Origin: Micavibrio_B sp964633355
GTDB lineage: Bacteria > Pseudomonadota > Alphaproteobacteria > Micavibrionales > Micavibrionaceae
Direction of reading: 5' to 3'
DNA length: 30,401 nucleotides
Assembly (NCBI GenBank): GCA_964633355.1
Contig: CAZWGO010000025.1
Span: 1 to 30,401, forward strand
In this document: positions 7,664-15,773 of the stretch, piece after piece
How the letters are laid out: each line of letters begins with the position of its first letter
Numbering within the stretch: position 1 is the stretch's first letter
Position numbers and translations under genes: made by a program
Notes under the pieces: model-generated
The model's input: only the letters and a program-made list of their open reading frames with translations
Database searches by the model: none
What the model was told of the DNA's origin: nothing

Positions 7664-8482
7664 CTAATCTCTAAGCAGCTCATTAATAGAAGTTTTGCTG
7701 CGGGTTTTTTCATCGACGCGTTTGACGATCACGGCGCAATAAAGAGACGGTCCGCCGTTTTTGCCGGGCAACGAGCCGGGTACGACGACGGAATAGGCGG
7801 GAACGCGGCCCATAAAGATTTCGCCTGTCTCGCGGGCGATAATTTTGGTAGATGCGCCAAGGAAAACACCCATGGATAAAACCGAACCTGTTTCGACGAT
7901 GACGCCTTCGGCGACTTCGGATCTCGCGCCGACGAAAACATTGTCTTCGATAATAACCGGATTGCCTTGGAGCGGTTCAAGGACGCCGCCAATGCCGACG
8001 CCGCCGGAGATGTGGCAGTCCTTCCCGATTTGTGCGCAGGAACCGATCGTCACCCATGTATCGACCATCGTGCCGCTATCGACATAGGCGCCGATATTGA
8101 CGAAGCTCGGCATCAGGATAACGCCAGGGGCGATATAAGAGCCTTTGCGGGCGAAGGACCCGGGCACGGCGCGAAAACCTGCCTTGGAAAAATCGGCATC
8201 GGACCAGCCGGAAGTTTTCACCGGCACCTTGTCCCACCATGCGGAATTGTCAGGCCCATTATTCATTTGCTGGTTCGGATTGAGGCGGAACGACAATAAA
8301 ACAGCCTTTTTCAGCCATTGATGCACGACCCATGCGCCATCTTTTTTCTCGGCGATACGGAATTCACCTTTATCGAGGCCGACCAGAGCCGCATCGACAG
8401 CGGCGCGAATTTCGCCAGTCGTTTCGGTTGAAATGGAGGCGCGGTCTTCAAAGGCCTGATCTATGATTTTTTCGAGAGACAT
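7664..8482 (-). CDS. dapD: tetrahydrodipicolinate N-succinyltransferase
   Basis: The enzyme transfers succinate from succinyl-CoA to tetrahydrodipicolinate, one step ahead of DapE in the succinylase route to diaminopimelate. The 272-aa length fits the family (about 274 in E. coli). The N-terminal helical domain carries FRLNPNQQM, and the left-handed beta-helix of hexapeptide repeats follows with GAYVDSGTMVDTW, GGVGIGGVLEPL and IIEDNVFVGARSEV. The ATG at 8482 has AAGGAA six nt upstream; a TTG at 8503 is out of register with that site and is rejected. It forms the dapD-dapE operon. Confidence 0.97.
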   Translation of the reverse strand: MSLEKIIDQAFEDRASISTETTGEIRAAVDAALVGLDKGEFRIAEKKDGAWVVHQWLKKAVLLSFRLNPNQQMNNGPDNSAWWDKVPVKTSGWSDADFSKAGFRAVPGSFARKGSYIAPGVILMPSFVNIGAYVDSGTMVDTWVTIGSCAQIGKDCHISGGVGIGGVLEPLQGNPVIIEDNVFVGARSEVAEGVIVETGSVLSMGVFLGASTKIIARETGEIFMGRVPAYSVVVPGSLPGKNGGPSLYCAVIVKRVDEKTRSKTSINELLRD

Positions 8483-8550
8483 TATAATTCCTTGGTCGTT
8501 CAATTCAGTTTGTCGACCTTGCCCTTGCCCCGAGATTTTTTCAAGCCATT

Positions 8551-9363
8551 ATGGTTGCCATGAGAATTGTAATTTTGCTCTTTCTGGCCGGATTGTGGTC
8601 GCAGCCGGCTTTGGCCGAAAATTATGCCGCAAAATACGACGTTTATGCCGGCGGCATTCACGCTTTGCAGGCACGGCTGGATTATCAGGAGAGCGCCAAA
8701 AGTTACGATGTGTCCATTGCGTCCGAAACTTACGGCATTCTCGATAAAATCGTCCCCTGGCAGGCCACGCTTCAAACAAAAGGGCAGATTTTAAAGGGAA
8801 AAATGCTTCCGCAAACCCATAAAGCCGATACGACGACGCGCAAGAAGCATGAGATCAATACCTATAATTACGATAAAAACGGGGGGCTGGTCGGTTTTCA
8901 GCAAATCGTCAACGGCAAGGATGAAACACGCAAGGACCTCGATCCGGCGATTTACAAGGATACAATCGATGTCATGACGGCGATTTTCAGCCTGATCGGG
9001 CAGGTTGAAGCCGGGAAAGGGTGTGAAACCCAGCCGATGGTTTTCGATTCGGAGCGCAGTTATCGCCTTATCTTCAAAAACGGTAAAAAAGAAACGCTGC
9101 TTCCGAATAAATACAGTTCTTTTTCCGGCGAGGCGATTGGCTGCGCGTTTGAGGTTCAGCCCGAAGGTGGGAAATGGCATAAGAAACCGCGTGGCTGGAT
9201 GAAAATTCAGAATCAGGCGAAGAAAAGCGGTAAGATGCCTATGATCTATTTCGCCAATTTATCGAAAACCGATACGCCGGTTTATGCGCCGGTGCGCACC
9301 GTTATTAAAACCGATCTTGGCACGTTTATCGCGCACTTGACGTCTTTTGAGGAAAAGCCTTAA
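8551..9363 (+). CDS. exported DUF3108 protein
   Basis: The 270-aa protein has a signal peptide (MRIVILLFLAGL...ALA, starting at Met4) and then one beta-rich domain resembling DUF3108, a periplasmic or envelope family common in Proteobacteria and without an established activity. Typical stretches are YDVYAGGIHALQA near the mature N-terminus and RRKHEIN-like basic segments in the middle. Either ATG (8551 or 8560) could be the start; neither has a good ribosome-binding site, and the second gives the more usual signal peptide. It diverges from dapD and precedes glmU, with 80 bp between. Confidence 0.75.
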   Translation: MVAMRIVILLFLAGLWSQPALAENYAAKYDVYAGGIHALQARLDYQESAKSYDVSIASETYGILDKIVPWQATLQTKGQILKGKMLPQTHKADTTTRKKHEINTYNYDKNGGLVGFQQIVNGKDETRKDLDPAIYKDTIDVMTAIFSLIGQVEAGKGCETQPMVFDSERSYRLIFKNGKKETLLPNKYSSFSGEAIGCAFEVQPEGGKWHKKPRGWMKIQNQAKKSGKMPMIYFANLSKTDTPVYAPVRTVIKTDLGTFIAHLTSFEEKP

Positions 9364-9443
9364 AAACAGGCCTTTTTGCGTTGCAATTGACTGAAATATC
9401 ATGTGACTTGAGCCTTTAATACCGTCAGGCAAAGTTAGCGCAA

Positions 9444-10826
9444 ATGAGTTCAGCTATTTCCAAATCAAAATCCTCTCCCTTTGCGAGAAAAATTCAACCC
9501 GTCCAAGAGATTGCGGTTGTAATACTTGCCGCCGGTAAGGGGACGCGCATGAAATCGCGTACGCCGAAAGTGCTGCACAAAATCGCCGGCCTGCCGATGA
9601 TTTCGCATATCGTCAAATCTGCGGAAAGTCTGAAGCCGAAAAAGATTATCGTGGTTTTGTCGGACGGCATGGACGATGTCGCCAAGGCCGTCGCGCCGCA
9701 CCAGATCGCGATCCAGAAAATGCAAAAGGGTACCGGCGATGCATTGAAAGCCGCCATGGTGCATTTAAAAGATTTCAAAGGCCAGATACTGGTTCTCTTC
9801 GGCGACGTGCCCTTGATCAGCGCCGATACGTTGAAAATGGTCGTCGAACATCATCGAAAAGGAAAAGGCTTCGGTGCGACCGTGTTGGCTTTTGCCGCGC
9901 CGGACCCCAAAGGCTATGGCCGTATCTTCCAAAATCCGGACGGCACGCTGGCGCGGATCGTCGAGGATGCCGATGCGAGTGAGGACGAGAAACTGGTGCG
10001 CCTGTGCAATAGCGGTACGATGCTGCTGGAAGGTGACGGTCTTGAAGACGCGCTGGGCCGCATTAAAAATAAAAACGCACAGGGCGAATTCTACCTTGTC
10101 GATCTGCCGAAAATTTTGAGCGATGACGGTCTTCCGACAGGTGTCATTCGCGGTGATTTCCATGAATTAAAAGGCGTCAATTCCCGCGCCCAGCTCGCCG
10201 AAGTCGAAATGATCTGGCAGCACAGGAAACGCCTTGCGATGATGGATGACGGCGTGACGCTTCAGGACCCCAATACGATTTATTTTGCGCATGATACAAA
10301 GATTGGGCGCGACACTGTTATCGGCGCGAATTGCGTTTTTGGCGAAGGCGTCGAGATCGAAGACAATGTCGAAATCCGCAGCTTTTCACATTTAGAAGGC
10401 GCGCGCGTTAAATCCGGCGCGGTCATTGGGCCGTTTGCGCGGTTGCGCCCGGGTTCCGATATCGGGGAAAATGCAAGGATTGGCAATTTCGTCGAAATCA
10501 AAAATTCAAAAATCGGCAAAGGCGCAAAGGCCAATCACCTCGGTTATATCGGCGACGCGGAACTGGGCGACAATTCCAATTTCGGCTGCGGCGCAATTAC
10601 GGTCAATTATGACGGTTTGAAAAAATCAAAAACGATTATCGGCAAGAATGTCATGGTGGGATCGAACTCGTCTTTGATTGCTCCGATCACGATTGCCGAT
10701 GGCGCTTATATAGCCGCAGGTTCGACGTTGACAAAAGATGTTGCCGCAGATGACCTCGTTATCGGGCGCGCCAAAACAATTGTCATGGCAGGTAAAGCCA
10801 AAGGCAGAATGAAAACAGGAGAGTAA
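9444..10826 (+). CDS. glmU: bifunctional GlcNAc-1-phosphate uridylyltransferase / glucosamine-1-phosphate acetyltransferase
   Basis: GlmU makes UDP-GlcNAc for peptidoglycan and lipopolysaccharide. It acetylates glucosamine-1-phosphate and then couples it to UTP. The 460-aa protein has the nucleotidyltransferase signature LAAGKGTRMKS (28-38), FGDVPLI, and from about 265 a left-handed beta-helix acetyltransferase domain with NHLGYIGDAELG and CGAITVNYDG. The N-terminus is about 20 residues longer than usual before the first strand; the ribosome-binding site is weak, so a later start cannot be ruled out, but no better ATG is present before the signature. It lies 5 bp upstream of glmS, the enzyme supplying its pathway, and the two are surely co-transcribed. 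Confidence 0.96.
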   Translation: MSSAISKSKSSPFARKIQPVQEIAVVILAAGKGTRMKSRTPKVLHKIAGLPMISHIVKSAESLKPKKIIVVLSDGMDDVAKAVAPHQIAIQKMQKGTGDALKAAMVHLKDFKGQILVLFGDVPLISADTLKMVVEHHRKGKGFGATVLAFAAPDPKGYGRIFQNPDGTLARIVEDADASEDEKLVRLCNSGTMLLEGDGLEDALGRIKNKNAQGEFYLVDLPKILSDDGLPTGVIRGDFHELKGVNSRAQLAEVEMIWQHRKRLAMMDDGVTLQDPNTIYFAHDTKIGRDTVIGANCVFGEGVEIEDNVEIRSFSHLEGARVKSGAVIGPFARLRPGSDIGENARIGNFVEIKNSKIGKGAKANHLGYIGDAELGDNSNFGCGAITVNYDGLKKSKTIIGKNVMVGSNSSLIAPITIADGAYIAAGSTLTKDVAADDLVIGRAKTIVMAGKAKGRMKTGE

Positions 10827-10831
10827 AATAA

Positions 10832-12658
10832 ATGTGCGGAATAGTTGGAATTATATCGAATAAAGATGTCTCGCCGATGCTGGTCGAGGGTCTGAAGCGT
10901 CTTGAATATCGCGGCTATGATTCTGCAGGGATCGCGACTATTCATGACGGCATCCTTGATCGACGCCGTGCGAAAGGAAAGCTGGCCAATCTGGAAGAGC
11001 TTTTAATGTCACAGCCTTTGGCCGGACATATCGGCATCGGCCATACAAGATGGGCGACGCATGGCGCGGCAACCGAGAATAATGCGCATCCGCATTCGAC
11101 CGATAAAGTATCCATCGTTCATAACGGTATTATCGAGAATTACGTTGAGCTAAAAGAAGAGTTGATGGGTCATCAGGTCCGTTTCGAAACCGAAACGGAT
11201 TCGGAAGTCATCGCGCATCTGGTCGATCATTATCTGGTGCAGGGAAGTAAGCCGATCGATGCCGCGCATAAAGCCTTTGACCGTTTGAAAGGCGCTTATG
11301 CCGTTGTTGTTCTATTTAAAAACGAAGAGAATTTACTGGTCGCGACGCGCCAGGGCACGCCGCTCGCTGTCGGTTACGGCGAAGGGGAGATGTTTATTGC
11401 TTCCGATTCATACGCACTCGCGCCCTTCACGCGCCGTATTTCATTCCTCGAAGACGGTGACCGTTTAATCGTTACCAATGACAACGCGAAAATCGTCAAT
11501 GCAGCGAAAAAACCTGTCGATCGCCCGGTCCGCCTGACGGCGCAAAGCGGCAACACGACCGGCAAAGGCGAATACCGCCATTATATGCTGAAAGAAATTT
11601 ACGAGCAGCCGTCGGTTATCGCCGATACGCTCAACTCTTTCATTAATCCATCGACCAATCAGGTTCATATTTCCGATGAATTATTAGAGGCGATGCTGCG
11701 CGCACCGCGCCTGACCTTGATCGCTTGCGGCACGGCTTATTATGCGTGTATGGTTGCCAAATACTGGTTCGAAACCATCGCCCGCGTGCCATGCGAGATC
11801 GATGTCGCGTCGGAATTCCGTTACCGCGAAGCACCGATGCCGCGTGACGGTATGGCGATCTTCGTATCGCAATCCGGCGAAACACTCGATACGCTCGAAG
11901 CGCTGCGCTATTGCAAGCGCGAGCGCCAGATGTGCCTGTCAATCGTCAACACGATCGAAAGCACGATCGAGCGCGAATCGCATATCTGCTTGCATACGCT
12001 GGCCGGACCCGAGATCGGTGTTGCTTCCACCAAGGCGTTTACAACGCAATTATCGACACTGGCGTGCCTTGCGCTGGCGCTGGCCTCCGCCAAGGGCGCG
12101 ATCAATGCGGCGCAGGCCGCCGATTACGGCTATGCGCTGCGGCACATCCCGCAAGTGGCGGCGAGCATCTTGTCCCACGATGACGAGATTCGTGAAATTG
12201 CCGCCGATATCGCCAATGCGCGTGATGTTCTCTATCTCGGGCGCGGCAGTCTCTACCCGCTGGCATTGGAAGGCGCGCTGAAACTGAAAGAAATTTCCTA
12301 CATCCATGCGGAAGGCTATGCCTCGGGCGAGATGAAACACGGACCGATTGCCCTGATTGACGAAACCGTGCCGGTCGTCGTGATCGCGCCATCCGATCCC
12401 TTGTTTGAGAAAACCGCGTCAAACGTTCAGGAAACCGTCGCGCGCGGCGGCAAGGTTCTTTTATTCTCGGATAAAGCCGGAAACGATAAATTGTCTGACA
12501 TTTGCAAATGGAGCGTAACGATGGGGGATGTCCATCCGTTTGTCGCACCAATCCTGTATGCGATTCCGGTACAGCTTCTGGCCTATCATGTGGCCGTTGC
12601 AAAAGGCACGGATGTCGACCAGCCGCGCAACCTGGCTAAATCTGTCACGGTGGAATAG
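10832..12658 (+). CDS. glmS: glutamine:fructose-6-phosphate aminotransferase (isomerizing)
   Basis: GlmS makes glucosamine-6-phosphate from fructose-6-phosphate and glutamine, the entry step to amino-sugar synthesis. The 608-aa protein begins MCGIVGI, where Cys2 (Cys1 after Met removal) is the glutaminase nucleophile. It shows GHTRWATHG and the NGIIENY region, then two SIS domains with SQSGETLDTLEAL and EGYASGEMKHGPIAL, and ends in the near-universal DQPRNLAKSVTVE. AGGAG lies 10 nt before the ATG. The conserved 3' end is the standard attTn7 target in bacteria and is duplicated at 17396-17448. No glmS ribozyme is present, as the leader is only 5 bp. Confidence 0.98.
   Translation: MCGIVGIISNKDVSPMLVEGLKRLEYRGYDSAGIATIHDGILDRRRAKGKLANLEELLMSQPLAGHIGIGHTRWATHGAATENNAHPHSTDKVSIVHNGIIENYVELKEELMGHQVRFETETDSEVIAHLVDHYLVQGSKPIDAAHKAFDRLKGAYAVVVLFKNEENLLVATRQGTPLAVGYGEGEMFIASDSYALAPFTRRISFLEDGDRLIVTNDNAKIVNAAKKPVDRPVRLTAQSGNTTGKGEYRHYMLKEIYEQPSVIADTLNSFINPSTNQVHISDELLEAMLRAPRLTLIACGTAYYACMVAKYWFETIARVPCEIDVASEFRYREAPMPRDGMAIFVSQSGETLDTLEALRYCKRERQMCLSIVNTIESTIERESHICLHTLAGPEIGVASTKAFTTQLSTLACLALALASAKGAINAAQAADYGYALRHIPQVAASILSHDDEIREIAADIANARDVLYLGRGSLYPLALEGALKLKEISYIHAEGYASGEMKHGPIALIDETVPVVVIAPSDPLFEKTASNVQETVARGGKVLLFSDKAGNDKLSDICKWSVTMGDVHPFVAPILYAIPVQLLAYHVAVAKGTDVDQPRNLAKSVTVE
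12606..12658 (+). repeat. glmS-tail direct repeat, copy 1 (attTn7-equivalent within glmS)
   Basis: The last 53 bp of glmS match 17396-17448 at 50 of 53 positions in the same orientation. Similarity begins abruptly at 12606 and ends exactly at the stop codon. This interval contains the region bound by TnsD in the Tn7 system. It marks the left side of the 12659-17448 cargo block. Confidence 0.92.
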
Positions 12659-12672
12659 TGACGTCGGGGTAT

Positions 12673-12700
12673 GAAGGCTGACGGGCTTTCGTAGCTTTTT
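12673..12700 (+). terminator. weak candidate terminator of glmU-glmS
   Basis: GAAGGC (12673-12678) can pair with GCTTTC (12685-12690) through five Watson-Crick pairs and one G-U. A five-T run follows at 12696-12700, five bases after the stem, so the geometry is imperfect. Confidence 0.3.
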
Positions 12701-12701
12701 A

Positions 12702-13073
12702 TTACGACGTGGGTCTTTGCTCTGCCCATGTCAGGAGAGAATCAAGTGTTGGACACAATGCTTGTCCCCATTCTGTAAGCCGATATTCCACACGCGGCGG
12801 TACTTCAGGATATGTCTTCCGAGCGACAAGACCGTCCGCTTCTAATTGCCGAAGCTGTTGTGTCAGCATTTTTTGCGTGATGGCAGGTATGGCCCGCTCG
12901 AAATCAGAAAAACGCAGAACCTCTCCATCAAACAGATAAAACAGGATCGAAAGTTTCCACTTTCCCTCAAGGACTTTGAGTGCCTGATTAACGCCCTGCG
13001 CCGCCGCGTCGGCGGTATATTTTAAGTGGTTGTCAGATTTCTTCATACTTACTTTTTTGTGCGTACTTGCCAT
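12702..13073 (-). CDS. HxlR-family transcriptional regulator (module A)
   Basis: HxlR/YodB-type winged-helix proteins bind DNA as dimers and often sense electrophiles, quinones or aldehydes. The 123-aa protein has the family core: LEGKWKLSILFYL, RFSDFERAIPAITQKMLTQQLRQLE and the wing with VPPRVEYRLTEWGQAL. The N-terminal cysteine often used for sensing is absent; the only cysteine is near the C-terminus (ALCPTL). Start choice is uncertain. The ATG at 13073 coincides with the expected transcript start of a promoter whose -10 TATACT is at 13085-13080, implying a leaderless message, while the ATG at 13046 (114 aa) has no ribosome-binding site. It is divergent from the SnoaL-SDR pair, across operator-like half-sites, so it probably controls them and itself. 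Confidence 0.9.
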   Translation of the reverse strand: MASTHKKVSMKKSDNHLKYTADAAAQGVNQALKVLEGKWKLSILFYLFDGEVLRFSDFERAIPAITQKMLTQQLRQLEADGLVARKTYPEVPPRVEYRLTEWGQALCPTLDSLLTWAEQRPTS

Positions 13074-13084
13074 TTTGTAAGTAT
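13045..13084. promoter_or_regulatory. candidate HxlR operator in the divergent spacer
   Basis: A perfect 8-bp inverted repeat, ATACTTAC (13045-13052) and GTAAGTAT (13077-13084), encloses a further half-site TACTTGC (13064-13070). The inner pair TACTTGC-N6-GTAAGTA (13064-13083) is a 20-bp near-palindrome with TACT...AGTA outer bases, as reported for YodB-like operators. It overlaps the -10 box (TATACT, minus strand) of the regulator gene and lies about 40 nt before the SnoaL-like start. Confidence 0.65.
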
Positions 13085-13123
13085 AGACCCAATGTCAGTT
13101 AAAGCAAAGAAAATGAGGTCAAA

Positions 13124-13447
13124 ATGCAAAAACTGCCACCGATATTAGAGACATATTTTGAATCTGCGAATGCGCAAGACTTAGATTTATACGTTTCCTG
13201 TTTTACGGCGAACGCCAAAGTTAAGGACGAGAATGAAGTACATCATGGCCATCAAGACATTGCGAATTGGAACCGTGAGGTAAATCAAAAATACAATAGT
13301 ACAAGTATTGTCAAAAGCTGGGTCCAAACGAGAGATGGTGCCGATGTGACGGCGGAAGTGTCAGGGACATTCCCCGGAAGTCCGATTGAACTGACATTCC
13401 GTTTCAAATTGCAAGACAACAAAATCAACGAATTGAAGATCGGCTAA
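13124..13447 (+). CDS. SnoaL/NTF2-like small protein
   Basis: The 107-aa cytosolic protein has the fold pattern of SnoaL-like polyketide cyclase/NTF2 proteins: an N-terminal helix with LETYFESANAQDLDLYVSCF, an acidic DENEVHHGHQDI segment, and a beta-sheet half with VSGTFPGSPIELTFRFKL. Proteins of this family bind small hydrophobic ligands; no specific activity can be read from the sequence. GAGGT five nt upstream supports the ATG. Its TAA overlaps the SDR start (TAATG), so both are translated from one message. It starts divergently from the HxlR regulator across the candidate operator, which suggests induction when that regulator releases DNA. Confidence 0.82.
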   Translation: MQKLPPILETYFESANAQDLDLYVSCFTANAKVKDENEVHHGHQDIANWNREVNQKYNSTSIVKSWVQTRDGADVTAEVSGTFPGSPIELTFRFKLQDNKINELKIG

Positions 13448-14217
13448 TGGAACTCGCAGGCAAAAAAATCCTGATAACAGGCGGCACGAAAGGAATTGGC
13501 GCAGCGATTGTGAACCGTTTCAACGAGGCTGGTGCAGAAGTCATCACCACAGCGCGGGGCGAGCCATCCAAGAAGCTCGATAATGTTATGTATGTTCAGG
13601 CGGATGTGAGTGCGCCGGAAGGGTGTGAGGCCGTTGCCTCAAAAGTGGCGCAGCATTGGAAAAATGTCGATGGCATCGTGCATGTCGTGGGCGGTAGCGC
13701 CGCTCCGGCAGGCGGCTTCGCCGCCTTGAAGGACAAAGATTGGGATGCCGCTATTCATCAAAACCTTATGGCGGCGGTAAGATTAGATCGTGCATTGCTT
13801 CCCGCCATGCTGGAGAGCGGTAAAGGCGGAATTATCCATGTCACGTCCATTCAGCGCACCTTGCCGCTTTGGGAATCTACCATTGCCTATGCGGCGGCAA
13901 AAGCGGCGCTGGCTAATTACAGCAAGGCATTATCCAAAGAGGTTGGCCCAAAGGGAGTGCGAGTGAATGCCATTGCGCCGGGCTGGGTACAGACAGAAGC
14001 AGCGGTTGATTTTCTTCAAACGCTTGCGGCTGCGAATGGCGGCGATATAGAAACGGCCCGAAAAGGGGTGATGCAAGCCTTGGGCGGTATTCCTATCGGG
14101 CGTCCGGCATTTCCTGAAGAAGTCGCAGAGCTGGCGGCTTTCCTTATGTCGGATCGTGCCGCTTCGATACATGGAGCCGAGTATGTGATTGACGGAGGAA
14201 CAGTTCCCACAGTTTAA
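13447..14217 (+). CDS. short-chain dehydrogenase/reductase (SDR)
   Basis: This is a classical NAD(P)-dependent oxidoreductase of 256 aa. The cofactor loop TGGTKGIG is at 11-18, Asn106, catalytic Ser134 (HVTSIQ), and the YxxxK pair is Tyr148/Lys152 (YAAAK). The C-terminus ends in the common GAEYVIDGGT stretch. Arg38 after the second strand (TTARGEP) suggests NADP(H) preference. The substrate is unknown. The start overlaps the SnoaL-like stop by one base. With the HxlR regulator and the SnoaL protein it forms the first cargo module. Such sets are often linked to aldehyde or quinone handling, which here remains an inference. Confidence 0.93.
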   Translation: MELAGKKILITGGTKGIGAAIVNRFNEAGAEVITTARGEPSKKLDNVMYVQADVSAPEGCEAVASKVAQHWKNVDGIVHVVGGSAAPAGGFAALKDKDWDAAIHQNLMAAVRLDRALLPAMLESGKGGIIHVTSIQRTLPLWESTIAYAAAKAALANYSKALSKEVGPKGVRVNAIAPGWVQTEAAVDFLQTLAAANGGDIETARKGVMQALGGIPIGRPAFPEEVAELAAFLMSDRAASIHGAEYVIDGGTVPTV

Positions 14218-14266
14218 GGTAAGAAATCGTATCAGTTATTTGTGAGTCAAAATTAGTATGACTTGT

Positions 14267-14308
14267 CATGTAGGTCAGCCGATAAGCCTCACTGTCACAG
14301 TAGAATAA
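14267..14308 (+). repeat. degenerate glmS-tail repeat, copy 2
   Basis: Read in the glmS frame this intergenic stretch encodes HVGQPISLTVTVE followed by TAA, against DVDQPRNLAKSVTVE and TAG in glmS. A 6-bp in-frame deletion removes the Ala-Lys codons; outside it 29 of 42 bases agree. In the last six codons most changes are third-position transitions (ACG to ACA, GTG to GTA, TAG to TAA). It also shares AAGCCT just after the stop with copy 3. It lies between the convergent SDR and hydrolase genes. Confidence 0.5.
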
Positions 14309-14311
14309 AGC

Positions 14312-15229
14312 CTATTGGCGAAGGAATTTTTCAAGCTGGTCTATCACAAGCTTTGGATCTTCTTCAGGAACAAAATGACCGCTTTTTTCTGAAACGGCGC
14401 CGGTGAGATTTTCGGCCTGACCGCTCATGATTTCATAGAGCTTATCACCGACACTATGCCGTCCGCCGATGGTCAGGACCGGCATCGTAAATTTTGGTGC
14501 CGGTAGTTTAGCCAAGAAAGCGCGGTCTTCCAAAAGTGTGCGATAATAATTGAATCCCGCCGTCATGCCGCCTTTTGTCGAATAATGACGGGCGAATTCA
14601 TCTATATCCTTTGCAGAAACAGCATCCTTCTGATGACTCCATTGTGCAATCTGTGCTGCGATATATTCGCGTTCGCGACCCGCAGTTAACATTTCCGGGA
14701 AATCTTTTGCCATGTGGAAACCGTAATGCCACATGCCGCCTTTCGCCGAATCCATATTCTCAGTGCCAAGAGGCATGCAGTCGATCAACACAAGTTTTTC
14801 CACGAGTGTGGGATGTGTCTGGCCAAGTAACCAAGCGACTTTACCGCCCATGTCATGTCCGACGATCGTCGCTTTTGAGTAACCAAGGTGATGAATGAGC
14901 GCAGCAACGTCTTCTGAGATCGTTTTCTTGTCGTAACCGGCTTTCGTGCGTTCCGTTTCGCCTAAGCCCCGTAAATCCGGCGCGACCACGGTATAATTGT
15001 CAGCCAGCGCAGGCATGACATGCCGCCATTCATAGGATGTTTGCGGCCAGCCATGAAGAAATATCACCAGCGGGCCTTTGCCTTGGATAACGTAATGCAT
15101 ATTGATGCCGTTAATTTTTGCCGTTTCGCTTCGTGCAGGGGAAGATGGCTCTGCGGCATGCACGGCTGTCATGCCCCATAGGCAAAAAAGAAAGACGATC
15201 AGTATTTTTTTCACCAAAGCTCTTATCAT
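14312..15229 (-). CDS. exported alpha/beta hydrolase, Cif-like epoxide hydrolase
   Basis: The 305-aa protein begins with a signal peptide (IRALVKKILIVFLFCLWGM... AVHA, cleavage near 25) and so acts in the periplasm or outside. The alpha/beta-hydrolase domain has the HGWPQ oxyanion loop (59-63), nucleophile Asp126 in GHDMGG and base His285 in SGHFVPEEDP. An Asp nucleophile marks epoxide hydrolases and haloalkane dehalogenases. WHYGF (His168) and NYYRTL (Tyr229) occupy the places of the His/Tyr ring-opening residues in Pseudomonas Cif, to which the cap region is similar. The ATG at 15229 comes 2 bp after the HxlR stop. The longer frame to 15316 runs through the regulator gene and is rejected. 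It is convergent with the SDR. Confidence 0.88.
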   Translation of the reverse strand: MIRALVKKILIVFLFCLWGMTAVHAAEPSSPARSETAKINGINMHYVIQGKGPLVIFLHGWPQTSYEWRHVMPALADNYTVVAPDLRGLGETERTKAGYDKKTISEDVAALIHHLGYSKATIVGHDMGGKVAWLLGQTHPTLVEKLVLIDCMPLGTENMDSAKGGMWHYGFHMAKDFPEMLTAGREREYIAAQIAQWSHQKDAVSAKDIDEFARHYSTKGGMTAGFNYYRTLLEDRAFLAKLPAPKFTMPVLTIGGRHSVGDKLYEIMSGQAENLTGAVSEKSGHFVPEEDPKLVIDQLEKFLRQ

Positions 15230-15231
15230 CA

Positions 15232-15621
15232 CTAGTCTTTCTGGGTTTGGCGCTGCTCTTTCCTGTCGAAAGAGCTCCGTGCTGTTTGGATTGCGTTCTG
15301 GTTTCCGACGGCCCACATGCCAAGGGCGATGACGGGGTCTTTGAGCGAGGTACCAAGGTTGGTGAGTTTGTATTCGACGCTGGGCGGGACGGTGCCGTAA
15401 ACCGTGCGTGTTATCAATCCATCACGTTCAAGTCCGCGAAGCGTAAATGTCAGCATCCGTTGTGAAATACCGGTAATGACACGTTTTAGCTCGTTAAAGC
15501 GATGAGGAGATTCGGCCAGCTTCATGACGATCAAAACGCTCCATTTGTCGCCAACCCTGCCTAAAATTTCCTGAATGGTTTTGCATTCGCTGGTATCGGT
15601 GTCGGGAATATTGTCAGTCAC
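15232..15621 (-). CDS. HxlR-family transcriptional regulator (module B)
   Basis: The 129-aa winged-helix regulator has the family core GRVGDKWSVLIVMKL, FNELKRVITGISQRMLTFTLRGLE and a wing with VPPSVEYKLTNLG. Unlike the first HxlR in this block, it has a cysteine (Cys13) just before the recognition domain, at the place used for thiol sensing in YodB-like proteins. The start is GTG at 15621, with AAGGAA seven nt upstream. An ATG two bases further upstream runs straight into a stop. It is followed after 2 bp by the exported epoxide hydrolase and is divergent from the isochorismatase-family gene. The 152-bp spacer holds small palindromes (GTGC-N6-GCAC at 15647-15660, ATATTCAATAT at 15672-15682) that could be its operator. 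Confidence 0.9.
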   Translation of the reverse strand: MTDNIPDTDTSECKTIQEILGRVGDKWSVLIVMKLAESPHRFNELKRVITGISQRMLTFTLRGLERDGLITRTVYGTVPPSVEYKLTNLGTSLKDPVIALGMWAVGNQNAIQTARSSFDRKEQRQTQKD

Positions 15622-15773
15622 ATGAATGTTCCTTTGTTCCTAGAATGTGCCTTCTTGCACGATATATACGGATATTCAATATAGCTCCGGTAACGAAACT
15701 ATCCTTACTGCCAAGCATATTTCACGCAAGCTTTTTTTGACTCCATTAATATCCAACCATCGAAGGAGATACC

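Noticed and set aside
12659..12700. Classical Tn7 right or left end just downstream of glmS
   Set aside because: No TGTGGGCGGACA-like terminus, no repeated 22-bp TnsB sites and no 5-bp target duplication could be found at either side of the block.
15102..15465. Plus-strand frames opposite the HxlR / hydrolase junction
   Set aside because: Both opposite-strand genes are intact with recognised domains; these frames are shadows.
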